DNA of 5,148 bases from Draconibacterium sp. (GTDB lineage: Bacteria > Bacteroidota > Bacteroidia > Bacteroidales > Prolixibacteraceae): the NCBI GenBank assembly GCA_027011835.1, contig JALUZN010000511.1, positions 1-5,148 on the forward strand, read 5' to 3'. Below are positions 1 through 5,148 of this stretch, one piece after another. Made by a program: the position numbers and the translations under genes. The notes beneath the pieces are model-generated. The model saw only the letters and a list, made by a program, of their open reading frames with translations. It was not told where the DNA came from and ran no database searches. Each line of letters begins with the position of its first letter. Positions within the stretch are counted from its first letter, which is position 1.

Positions 1-424
1 AAAGAGAACTCTCTTTTGTAAAAAGAGGAGCAAGAATAACTCCATCGGGATTTAATTCTAAAATTGAATTTGTTTGCGCAATAAAAGAACTTTCGTCGAA
101 AAGATTGAAAAAATACCTTTTGGTAATTATTCCAAAATCTTTAAACTGAGTACCGGCATTTTCAATCCCTCTCCTGGGTAGCGACCAATACTGACCGGGG
201 TATGTTTCTTTAGGAATAAGAACACAAACAAAAAAATCTTTTCCAAGCGCTAAAGTTCGCGCCAATAAATTTGGATTAAAGTTTAATTTATCAATTGCTT
301 CCTCAATCTTTTTTCTTTTATCGGGCGACACTTTTCCCCTCTTATGAATTACGCGGTCAATTGTTCCAACCGAAATGTTTGTGTAGTTGGCAATGTCCTG
401 AATCGTAATCTTCTTATTCTGCAC
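1..424 (-). CDS. LacI/GalR-family transcriptional regulator, N-terminal 141 residues (truncated by window edge)
   Basis: Translating the reverse strand from a GTG at 424-422 gives MQNKKITIQDIANYTNISVG..., an open frame that runs off the window. Residues 6-59 are a typical LacI DNA-binding head: the helix-turn-helix around TIQDIANYTNISVGTIDRVI, then VSPDKRKKIEEAIDKL and the hinge helix NFNPNLLARTLA. From about residue 61 the periplasmic-binding-protein-like sensor domain starts (FFVCVLIPKE...), and ELNPDGVILAPLF near the break fits its N-terminal lobe. Family members usually have about 330-360 residues, so roughly 200 are missing. GTG is chosen because the head begins directly after it and no ATG lies in frame at a sensible place. 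The TIDRVIHKRG version of the recognition region is one I associate with LacI proteins carrying sugar-ABC-type binding domains. The gene is divergent from the aminotransferase operon and three operator-like repeats lie between them, so it is inferred to regulate that operon and itself. The ligand is unknown. Confidence 0.93.
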   Translation of the reverse strand, partial: MQNKKITIQDIANYTNISVGTIDRVIHKRGKVSPDKRKKIEEAIDKLNFNPNLLARTLALGKDFFVCVLIPKETYPGQYWSLPRRGIENAGTQFKDFGIITKRYFFNLFDESSFIAQTNSILELNPDGVILAPLFTKESSL

Positions 425-451
425 CTTTTATTAAATTAACAATTATTTAAG

Positions 452-459
452 CAAAGCTA
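452..459 (-). promoter_or_regulatory. Candidate -7 box of the LacI-type regulator promoter
   Basis: The reverse strand reads TAGCTTTG, a full match to the Bacteroidota -7 consensus TAnnTTTG, 28 bp upstream of the GTG start. That would give a short leader of about 20 nt. No TTTG is present at the expected -33 distance of 19-21 bp. Instead that position is occupied by the first operator-like element (479-492). Bound repressor would therefore overlap the upstream promoter element, which fits autoregulation. Assignment is by motif only. Confidence 0.45.
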
Positions 460-478
460 TTAAAAAAACAATAATAAT

Positions 479-492
479 TGTGCGTGCACACA
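479..492. promoter_or_regulatory. Operator-like element O1 (divergent copy)
   Basis: TGTGCGTGCACACA matches the two downstream copies at 11 of 14 positions and keeps the TGTG...GCACACA frame. Its own dyad pairs at 5 of 7 positions, and inside it TGTGC and GCACA flank two bases. It lies where the -33 element of the LacI-type gene should be, so it is the likely site for repression of the regulator's own gene. Confidence 0.5.
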
Positions 493-590
493 TTTTTTCA
501 TTTAATAAAAACAGACTATTCCCTAACAAGCTGGTTATAGGCATTTTACAAGAAACACAGAAGCAACAATATGCTACACAACATAAAATC

Positions 591-606
591 TGTGTTCGCA
601 CACACA
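591..606. promoter_or_regulatory. Operator-like element O2
   Basis: TGTGTTCGCACACACA is identical over 16 bp to the copy at 704-719. The first 14 bases form a dyad around a central CG (TGTGTTC/GCACACA) pairing at 6 of 7 positions. An even-length palindrome with a central CG is the usual form of a LacI-family operator. It is 112 bp from O1 and 113 bp from O3, remote from either candidate promoter, so it may be an auxiliary site. Confidence 0.6.
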
Positions 607-703
607 AATAAACAAAACAACAAGAAAACACAACGTATCCAATCTCATACACAATATCTTACACACATATAAAGATTAAACGAAAACCGTTAAATAAAGG
701 CTT

Positions 704-719
704 TGTGTTCGCACACACA
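704..719. promoter_or_regulatory. Operator-like element O3 (promoter-proximal for the plus-strand operon)
   Basis: This is an exact 16-bp copy of O2 (TGTGTTCGCACACACA), 115 bp before the aminotransferase start. It ends 22 bp before the best candidate -33 box (742-745). It would instead lie between -33 and -7 if the alternative, weaker promoter TTTG at 702-705 with TATTTAGT at 727-734 is used. The first placement suggests looping or interference with activation, the second a direct block of RNA polymerase. Confidence 0.6.
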
Positions 720-741
720 GTATGAGTATTTAGTAAAAATG

Positions 742-772
742 TTTGTTGTTAACCAATTAATGCTTAAAATTG
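742..772 (+). promoter_or_regulatory. Candidate Bacteroidota-type promoter of the aminotransferase operon
   Basis: TTTG at 742-745 is followed after 19 bp by TAAAATTG at 765-772. This fits the TTTG / TAnnTTTG pattern of the Bacteroidota primary sigma factor with one mismatch in the -7 box. Transcription would start near 778-780, leaving a leader of about 55 nt before the ATG at 834. An alternative (TTTG 702-705, TATTTAGT 727-734, 21-bp spacing) matches less well but straddles operator O3. Confidence 0.45.
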
Positions 773-833
773 CACCTGAGAAAAGCGAATTAGCTTCTAC
801 TCTTAAAAGAACATTTTAATTTAAATTTCAATT

Positions 834-2207
834 ATGGCTAAATACAGTTTACAACCTGTAGAGGTGCAAAAAGTAAATACAAAATTCAGGAAAATTACAA
901 CAAAACTCCCGGTTCCTGAGTCGCTCGAAATATTCGAGAAACTATCAAAATCGGAACCGATTTCGATGATGGGGCAACCCCCGATTGTTTGGGACAAAGC
1001 AACCGGCTTTCAGGTTTTCGATAAGTGGGGCAACAAATGGCTCGACTGGTCGTCGGGTGTATTAATTGCCAATGCCGGACATGGTCGTAAAGAAATTATT
1101 GATGGACTGAACGAAGTAATCAACAAACAGCTTTTAGCTACCTATGTTTTTGTACACGAAAAACGTTCGGAATTAACCGACATGCTTCAAAGCTTATCGC
1201 CCGACCCGGACAACTACTCGGTTTTTGTGTTGAGTACCGGTAGCGAAGCAACCGAAAATTGTATAAAACTTGCCAAAACATATGCCTTCGAAAAATATGG
1301 CCCGAAAAGAAAATATTTTATTTCATTTAAAAATGCATTTCATGGCCGGACTCTTGGCGCACAATTGGCCGGAGGAATGGACAAATTAAAAACCTGGATA
1401 GTTGACGAAGGACACACTTTCGTTCAGGTACCTTTTCCCGATGGTTTTAAAAACGAAGATACTTCGTTTGACTTATTCTTAAAAACGTTAGACGACAAGG
1501 GAATTAAACCCGATGAGATTGCCGGTGTTATGACCGAATCCTATCAGGGAGTTGGTCCCGATTTTCTTCCTGTTGAATATGCACAAAAACTTGTTGCGTT
1601 TTGTAAAGAGCACGATATCGTTACAATTTTCGATGAAGTTCAGGCAGGTTTCGGCCGAACCGGAAAAATGTTTACATACGAACATTATGGAATTAAACCC
1701 GATTTAGTTGCCTGTGGAAAAGGAATCTCATCGTCGTTGCCAATTTCAGCAGTAATTGGCCGAAAAGATATTATGGGCTTGTACGGCCCCGGCTCGATGA
1801 CATCGACACACTCGGCAAGTCCGCTTCCGGTTGTTTCTGCCATCGAAAATCTCAAAATAATTCAAAAGGAGAAATTAGTTGAAAATGCGGCTAACCTTGA
1901 AACAGTTTTACTTTCGGGATTAGAAAGCATTCAGAAAAAATATCCTGAAGTTTTAGGATGTTTACACGGAAAAGGGTTGGTTGCCGGAATACAGGTAGTA
2001 AAAAAAGGCACCAAAACACCTGATCCTGATACCGCTCAGAAAATAAACGAAAGATGTTTCCAAAAAGGATTATTGATGTTTGCTCCGGTAGGAATTGCCG
2101 GTGAATGTATAAAAATTGCACCGCCATTGGTAATTACCGAAGAGGCTCTACAAGAAGGAATTCAAGTGCTCGACGAAGCATGTGACGAAGTTTTAGGAAA
2201 CAAATAA
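834..2207 (+). CDS. Class III (GABA/ornithine-type) PLP-dependent aminotransferase, substrate unknown
   Basis: The 457-residue protein is full length for the class III (fold type I) aminotransferases, cytosolic enzymes that move an amino group between an amine and an oxo acid. Visible landmarks are STGSEAT at 134-140 (PLP phosphate loop), AFHGRT at 168-173 (Phe169 in the ring-stacking position), Glu235 in TESYQG, FDEVQAGFGRTG at 266-277 with Asp267 (pyridine nitrogen) and Gln270, the Schiff-base lysine Lys296 in ACGKGISSSLP, and STHSASP at 324-330. Two points are uncommon: the Gly-rich run usually after the lysine is Ser-Ser-Ser (299-301), and the C-terminal Arg that commonly binds a carboxylate (RxxPPL) is Lys427 in IKIAPPLVIT. 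This may mean a substrate or acceptor different from classical GabT or ornithine aminotransferase. The A/T-rich leader has no Shine-Dalgarno, as is usual in Bacteroidota. It is the first gene of an operon with an oxidoreductase and is divergent from a LacI-type regulator, suggesting a role in metabolism of an amino-polyol, amino-sugar or related compound (inference). Confidence 0.93.
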   Translation: MAKYSLQPVEVQKVNTKFRKITTKLPVPESLEIFEKLSKSEPISMMGQPPIVWDKATGFQVFDKWGNKWLDWSSGVLIANAGHGRKEIIDGLNEVINKQLLATYVFVHEKRSELTDMLQSLSPDPDNYSVFVLSTGSEATENCIKLAKTYAFEKYGPKRKYFISFKNAFHGRTLGAQLAGGMDKLKTWIVDEGHTFVQVPFPDGFKNEDTSFDLFLKTLDDKGIKPDEIAGVMTESYQGVGPDFLPVEYAQKLVAFCKEHDIVTIFDEVQAGFGRTGKMFTYEHYGIKPDLVACGKGISSSLPISAVIGRKDIMGLYGPGSMTSTHSASPLPVVSAIENLKIIQKEKLVENAANLETVLLSGLESIQKKYPEVLGCLHGKGLVAGIQVVKKGTKTPDPDTAQKINERCFQKGLLMFAPVGIAGECIKIAPPLVITEEALQEGIQVLDEACDEVLGNK

Positions 2208-2218
2208 AAAAAATAACG

Positions 2219-3487
2219 ATGAACAACTCGATAGATGTAACTATTGTAGGCGGTGGAATGATTACACACGATTTAATTCTGCCATCGATATATCAACTGC
2301 AAAGAAACGGTACTGTAAACAGCATTAATGTTTGCTCGCTCGACTCGGCACCATTAAAAATATTAAAAAGCAGTCCAAGCATTGTTGATGCTTTTCCAAA
2401 TCATGATTTTAATGCATACCCGGCAATTACCGAACCTGAAGAGAACAAATTTCCATCGTTATATAAAGAGGTTATTGCATCGATGAAGCCGCGACAAATG
2501 GTTGTTGTGGCAATGCCCGACCAATTTCATTACGAAGTAATTATTGAGGCATTAAAACACAATCAACACGTGCTTTGTGTAAAACCCCTGGTTTTAGAAT
2601 ATGAGCAGACCGTTGAAATAGAAAAAATTGCACTCGAAAAAGGACTGTTTGTTGGAGTAGAATATCACAAACGATTCGATAGAAGAGCGCTTATAGCAAA
2701 ACGGAGCTACGAACAAAAACAGTTTGGCGAATTTGTTATGGGGGAAGCCAAATTGATTGAGCCCTATTTTTATCGTTCGTCAAATTTCCAAAATTGGTTT
2801 ACTTGCGACAAAACCGACCCATTTGTTTATGTTGGTTGTCATTATGTCGATTTGGTTTACTTTATTACCGGATTAAAACCTGTTGAGATTTCGGTATCGG
2901 GAATTAAAGGAAAATTTCCAAACGGAAACGAAGGTTATATGTGGGCAAACGGAAGAGTGAGTTTTGAAAATGGAGCCATTCTTACCGTTATTAATGGACT
3001 TGGGTATCCCGACCAGGCGGCAGGTAGCAACGAGCAAAATTTGCAAATGTTTTTTGAAGGCGACAACAAAACAGGAATGATAAAACACAACGACCAATTC
3101 AGAGGTGTTGAATATTCTTATTTAGACGGAATTGGTTGTGCAGGCTCTCATTTCAATTATGTTAGCCCCGACTTTTATCAGCTCGTTCCGTGGGAAGGCG
3201 AAGGATTAAAACCCATTGGTTATGGATTTGAGTCGGTTGCCGCTTCAATAAACATGGCAAATAAGATTGAGACTGAAGTAAAAGACTTATCTGATTCTGA
3301 ATCATTAAAAAGAAGAAGAGAATTAATTCAGGAAGTTGATGCCAAAGGAATTATTGCAACTCCTGCAAACAGTTACATCAACGAGCTGGTTGTGGAAGCT
3401 GCCCGTCTTTCGATTTTAAACGATGGCGACATGGTTAGAATTGAGTACGGAGAAAATCCGGGAGTGCATCTTCGAAAGAAAAATTAG
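2219..3487 (+). CDS. Gfo/Idh/MocA-family NAD(P)-dependent oxidoreductase, substrate unknown
   Basis: The 422-residue protein begins with a Rossmann fold: DVTIVGGGMITHD at 6-18, where the dinucleotide glycines are Gly11-Gly13 and the third usual Gly is Thr16. VVVAMPDQFHYEVIIEALKH (95-114) and the VKP motif at 121-123 follow; Lys122 corresponds to the catalytic lysine of the EKP motif. YHKRFD (149-154) starts the second half, with the substrate-side helix VGCHYVDLVYFITG at 205-218 and its catalytic-type His208. The Asp usually four residues before that His is Tyr204. The family oxidises or reduces sugars, inositols and similar polyols; at 422 residues this member is somewhat longer than the common 330-400. 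It starts 11 bp after the aminotransferase stop, so the two are co-transcribed and probably act in sequence on one molecule, one making or using the ketone that the other aminates or deaminates. A bidirectional terminator follows. No signal peptide is present, so it should be cytosolic. Confidence 0.92.
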   Translation: MNNSIDVTIVGGGMITHDLILPSIYQLQRNGTVNSINVCSLDSAPLKILKSSPSIVDAFPNHDFNAYPAITEPEENKFPSLYKEVIASMKPRQMVVVAMPDQFHYEVIIEALKHNQHVLCVKPLVLEYEQTVEIEKIALEKGLFVGVEYHKRFDRRALIAKRSYEQKQFGEFVMGEAKLIEPYFYRSSNFQNWFTCDKTDPFVYVGCHYVDLVYFITGLKPVEISVSGIKGKFPNGNEGYMWANGRVSFENGAILTVINGLGYPDQAAGSNEQNLQMFFEGDNKTGMIKHNDQFRGVEYSYLDGIGCAGSHFNYVSPDFYQLVPWEGEGLKPIGYGFESVAASINMANKIETEVKDLSDSESLKRRRELIQEVDAKGIIATPANSYINELVVEAARLSILNDGDMVRIEYGENPGVHLRKKN

Positions 3488-3514
3488 ACACTGACTAAAC
3501 AGCAAATATCAAAC

Positions 3515-3563
3515 AAAAATGCGCTAAATAAATAATCGTTAGGTTTTTTATTTGCGCATTTTT
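3515..3563. terminator. Bidirectional intrinsic terminator between converging operons
   Basis: Left arm AAAAATGCGC (3515-3524) pairs with GCGCATTTTT (3554-3563). After an unpaired T at 3525 the stem continues with AAATAAA (3526-3532) against TTTATTT (3547-3553), leaving a loop of 14 bases. On the plus strand the stem runs into a stretch of seven T (3559-3565), on the minus strand into five T. It lies 27 bp after the oxidoreductase stop and 32 bp after the stop of the converging small RHH gene, so it can end both transcripts. Confidence 0.8.
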
Positions 3564-3595
3564 TTATCTCCTTTAGTTGGGAGTAGAATTACTTT

Positions 3596-3754
3596 TCATT
3601 GCTCCTTTTTTAATCGTTTTGCATTTTTAAGTGCATTATGAATAATCCACTCTATTTGGCCGTTAATACTTCTGAAATCATCAGCAGCCCATTTTTCTAC
3701 TGCATTCATTGTTTCCGGGTTTATTCTTAAAACAAATGTTTTTTTCTTTGCCAT
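3596..3754 (-). CDS. Small Arc/MetJ-type ribbon-helix-helix protein (52 aa)
   Basis: Translation from the ATG at 3754-3752 to TGA at 3598-3596 gives 52 residues starting MAKKKTFVLRINPETMNAVE. The layout is that of a ribbon-helix-helix protein: a lysine-rich N-terminus, one strand (KTFVLRI, 5-11), a first helix (PETMNAVEKWAADDF, 13-27), a turn at RSING (28-32), and a second helix (QIEWIIHNALKNAKR, 33-47). RSxNGQIEWI is typical of small Arc-family DNA-binding proteins. Such proteins bind DNA as dimers, often as repressors. It starts 2 bp after the stop of the upstream membrane gene, with AGGTGA overlapping that stop, so translation is probably coupled. From memory, a small Arc-like protein often accompanies SPFH genes in other bacteria. 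Its target is unknown; autoregulation of this operon is a guess. No toxin partner is seen, so an antitoxin role is less likely. Confidence 0.88.
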   Translation of the reverse strand: MAKKKTFVLRINPETMNAVEKWAADDFRSINGQIEWIIHNALKNAKRLKKEQ

Positions 3755-3756
3755 AT

Positions 3757-3762
3757 TCACCT
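3757..3762 (-). promoter_or_regulatory. Shine-Dalgarno-like site of the small RHH gene, overlapping the preceding stop
   Basis: On the minus strand AGGTGA precedes ATATG; the last three bases TGA are the stop codon of the upstream membrane gene. The AGG core is 5 bp from the ATG. This stands out in a window where the other starts have only A/T-rich leaders, and it supports both the chosen start and translational coupling. Confidence 0.5.
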
Positions 3763-4290
3763 ATTTTTCGTCCCTGAAAATTTTCTCATTGCATATTCTA
3801 TTGCCTGCCTCTTTTTTGTTCCTATTAAAATCTTCTTCCCATTTTTTAGATAGAGTTGCAAGCCTATATTTCCCGAAACGGTATACGATTGCCCCGATTT
3901 AAATCCCCTTTTTATACCATAACCTCCGTACTCGTAAATTGCTTTATATGTTCGAACTTCGAACCGGTCAATCTCGTTGGGCGAAATCTTTTTCCACTTT
4001 CGTATAAAAGGAGGAAACGAAACCATAACAAACTCGGTTGTAATTTTTGTCTTTAATTTCATATAAACAAAAATCACAAAAATTAGCCCGACAAGAACGA
4101 GCACTGAAATTCCGGTAACAATCAAACTATTCGTACTTGTAGGATTATTACCAAAAGGAACATTTAAGACTTCTTGCGAATAGATTCCATAACCAAAAGG
4201 AGCAACAACAGCAAAGAGTGAAAGAATCATAATTGTCCACAACCACCACTGTGTAAATCGCTGTTCCTCGACAAATAAAACACGTTCCAT
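3757..4290 (-). CDS. Two-TM membrane protein with PH-like soluble C-terminal domain (DUF6141-like), SPFH partner
   Basis: The 177-residue protein has two hydrophobic segments, about 15-37 and 54-77, separated by a short polar, Asn-rich loop (NVPFGNNPTSTN). A soluble tail of about 100 residues follows. The tail is rich in predicted beta strands (FVMVSFPPFIRKWKKI, RFEVRTYKAIYEYGGYGIKRG, GNIGLQLYLKNGKKILIGT) and ends in a short helix (RQAIEYAMRKF). That outline resembles bacterial PH-like domains, in which a strand bundle is closed by a terminal helix. I recall similar proteins under DUF6141 next to SPFH genes, but this assignment is from memory. It starts 1 bp after the SPFH stop and is followed after 2 bp by the RHH gene, so all three are one transcript. 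The likely role is an accessory of the SPFH protein in the cytoplasmic membrane. No catalytic motif is visible. Confidence 0.85.
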   Translation of the reverse strand: MERVLFVEEQRFTQWWLWTIMILSLFAVVAPFGYGIYSQEVLNVPFGNNPTSTNSLIVTGISVLVLVGLIFVIFVYMKLKTKITTEFVMVSFPPFIRKWKKISPNEIDRFEVRTYKAIYEYGGYGIKRGFKSGQSYTVSGNIGLQLYLKNGKKILIGTKKRQAIEYAMRKFSGTKNR

Positions 4291-4291
4291 T

Positions 4292-5137
4292 TTAATAAAT
4301 ACTTCCGGTATTCACAATTGGTGTGGCATCTTTATCGCCGCATAAAACAACCATTAAATTGCTAACCATTGTTGCTTTTTTATCTTCATCCAGTTCAACT
4401 ATCTCCTTTTGGCTAAGTTGGTCCAATGCCATTTCGACCATACTTACAGCTCCTTCTACAATTTTATACCGAGCGGCCACAATTGCTGTTGCCTGCTGGC
4501 GCCTTAACATTGCCTGTGCAATCTCCTGCGCATAAGCAATATGGTTTATTCGCGCTTCAATTACACTAATTCCGGCAATATCTAACCGTTCAACAATCTC
4601 GCGTTCCAGTTTTTCATTCACCTCTTCGGTACCATCGCGCAAAGTAACTTTTGCCGACTCATCTTCAATGTTATCGTAAGGATATAAACCTGCCAGTTTT
4701 CGGAGTGCAGCTTCACTTTGCACAACAACAAATTGTTCAAACTCATCAACTCCAAAAGCAGCTTTATAAGTCTCCTCAACTTTCCAAACCAAAACCAATC
4801 CAATCATAATTGGGTTCCCCAATTTATCGTTTACCTTTATTGTTTCGCTATCGAAATTTCTGGCCCGTAACGAAATCTTTTTGCGCACAAAGAAAGGATT
4901 TACCCAATAAAATCCATTCGTTTTTATTGTTCCTTTATAAGCTCCAAACAAAATCATTACACAACTTTGATTTGGATCGACAACGGTAAAACCAATTGCA
5001 AGAAGAATAAATACCGGTATTAATAATATTGCCGGAACAATCATTCCACGCAAGAATCCAAATACAATTAACAGTAATAATACAATCTCTAAAAAGACAA
5101 AAAAATAGCCCGATAATCCTGAATATTGTTTTTCCAT
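4292..5137 (-). CDS. SPFH/band-7 (stomatin/prohibitin-like) membrane protein
   Basis: The 281-residue protein has two adjacent hydrophobic segments (about 11-29 and 33-50), then an SPFH domain opening with the typical FTVVDPNQSCVMILFGAYKGT (50-70) and GFYWVNPFFVRKKISLRARNF (75-95). The middle carries WKVEETYKAAFGVDEFEQFV (118-137) and SEAALRKLAGLYPYD. The strongest family signature is RINHIAYAQEIAQAMLRRQQATAIVAARYKIVEGA (196-230), the helical stretch through which SPFH proteins oligomerise. SPFH proteins build large ring or cage assemblies on membranes and affect membrane organisation or proteolysis of membrane proteins. No NfeD-type partner is visible here; the partners are the DUF6141-like membrane protein and the RHH protein downstream. 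The length is complete. The ATG at 5137 leaves only 11 bp of upstream sequence (no Shine-Dalgarno visible), so the promoter lies outside the window. Confidence 0.94.
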   Translation of the reverse strand: MEKQYSGLSGYFFVFLEIVLLLLIVFGFLRGMIVPAILLIPVFILLAIGFTVVDPNQSCVMILFGAYKGTIKTNGFYWVNPFFVRKKISLRARNFDSETIKVNDKLGNPIMIGLVLVWKVEETYKAAFGVDEFEQFVVVQSEAALRKLAGLYPYDNIEDESAKVTLRDGTEEVNEKLEREIVERLDIAGISVIEARINHIAYAQEIAQAMLRRQQATAIVAARYKIVEGAVSMVEMALDQLSQKEIVELDEDKKATMVSNLMVVLCGDKDATPIVNTGSIY

Positions 5138-5148
5138 AACTTTAATAT

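Larger units (their letters stand above)
425..833. other. Divergent intergenic control region
   Basis: This 409-bp stretch separates the LacI-type gene from the aminotransferase operon and is very AT-rich. It holds three TGTG...CACA operator-like elements (479-492, 591-606, 704-719), a TAnnTTTG box for the leftward gene, and a TTTG/TAnnTTTG-like pair for the rightward operon. A weaker half-site-like run, TTACACACAT, lies at 659-668. No convincing protein gene was found: the longest reverse frame (443-652) is a Cys/Leu/Phe-rich translation that covers the operators, and a 26-codon plus-strand frame at 739-819 is weak. No tRNA or recognisable riboswitch was seen. Confidence 0.75.

Noticed and set aside
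443..652. 69-codon minus-strand frame rich in Cys, Phe and Val
   Set aside because: It covers two of the operator-like repeats and the -7 box of the LacI-type gene, its composition is unlike a real protein, and the Cys/Val runs come from reading the CA-rich repeats backwards.
479..719. Three spaced repeats considered as a CRISPR array
   Set aside because: The repeats are only 14-16 bp, one copy is degenerate, the spacing exceeds 95 bp between copies, and no cas gene is present; an operator set explains them better.
3557..3580. On the minus strand AAAGGAG followed by ATG CGC AAA TAA, a strong ribosome site in front of a three-codon frame
   Set aside because: The frame ends after three codons and its ATG lies in the terminator stem; the purine-rich stretch is most simply chance between stop codon and hairpin.
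3596..3754. Small RHH gene considered as an antitoxin of a toxin-antitoxin pair
   Set aside because: No adjacent toxin-like gene exists: upstream is a two-TM protein joined to an SPFH gene and downstream is a terminator.
4323..4535. 70-codon plus-strand Ser/Ala/Ile-rich frame, and a 61-codon reverse frame at 4618-4803, inside the SPFH gene
   Set aside because: Both are shadows in other frames of a clearly conserved SPFH coding sequence and show no protein-family features of their own.
1..5148. Signs of insertion sequences, integrases, tRNA or attachment sites
   Set aside because: No transposase or integrase coding, no terminal inverted repeats with target duplications, and no tRNA-like cloverleaf were seen; the window looks like ordinary chromosome.

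Overview
The window looks like a chromosomal piece of a Bacteroidota genome. The evidence is the AT-rich composition, promoter-like sites of the TTTG/TAnnTTTG type, little Shine-Dalgarno signal before most genes, and protein types common in that phylum. A marine or sediment lineage such as Marinilabiliales/Prolixibacteraceae is a guess from overall flavour only.

Layout. Positions 1-424 (minus strand) hold the first 141 codons of a LacI/GalR-family transcriptional regulator, cut off by the window edge. Positions 425-833 are a non-coding divergent control region with three copies of a near-palindromic TGTG...CACA element, spaced 112 and 113 bp apart. Candidate promoters point in both directions. 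Positions 834-3487 (plus strand) are a tight two-gene operon: a class III PLP-dependent aminotransferase, then a Gfo/Idh/MocA-type NAD(P)-dependent oxidoreductase 11 bp downstream. Positions 3515-3563 form a hairpin with T-runs on both sides, a bidirectional terminator between converging units. Positions 3596-5137 (minus strand) are a second tight operon, transcribed from right to left: an SPFH/band-7 membrane protein, a two-TM protein with a PH-like soluble tail, and a 52-residue Arc/MetJ-type ribbon-helix-helix protein, with gaps of 1 and 2 bp.

How the genes may work together. The left half reads as a self-contained substrate-responsive module. The LacI-type regulator probably binds the repeated operators and controls both itself and the aminotransferase/dehydrogenase pair. 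That pair would interconvert an alcohol, a ketone and an amine on a small polyol, sugar or cyclitol-like molecule. The substrate cannot be read from the sequence. The right half is a separate membrane-associated cassette; its gene order is recalled as recurring in other bacteria, but its role is not established.

The most noteworthy points are the regularly spaced operator set, the uncharacterised aminotransferase/Gfo-Idh pair with changes at usually conserved positions (Lys427 and Ser299-301 in the aminotransferase, Tyr204 in the oxidoreductase), and the near-fused SPFH / membrane protein / RHH operon.
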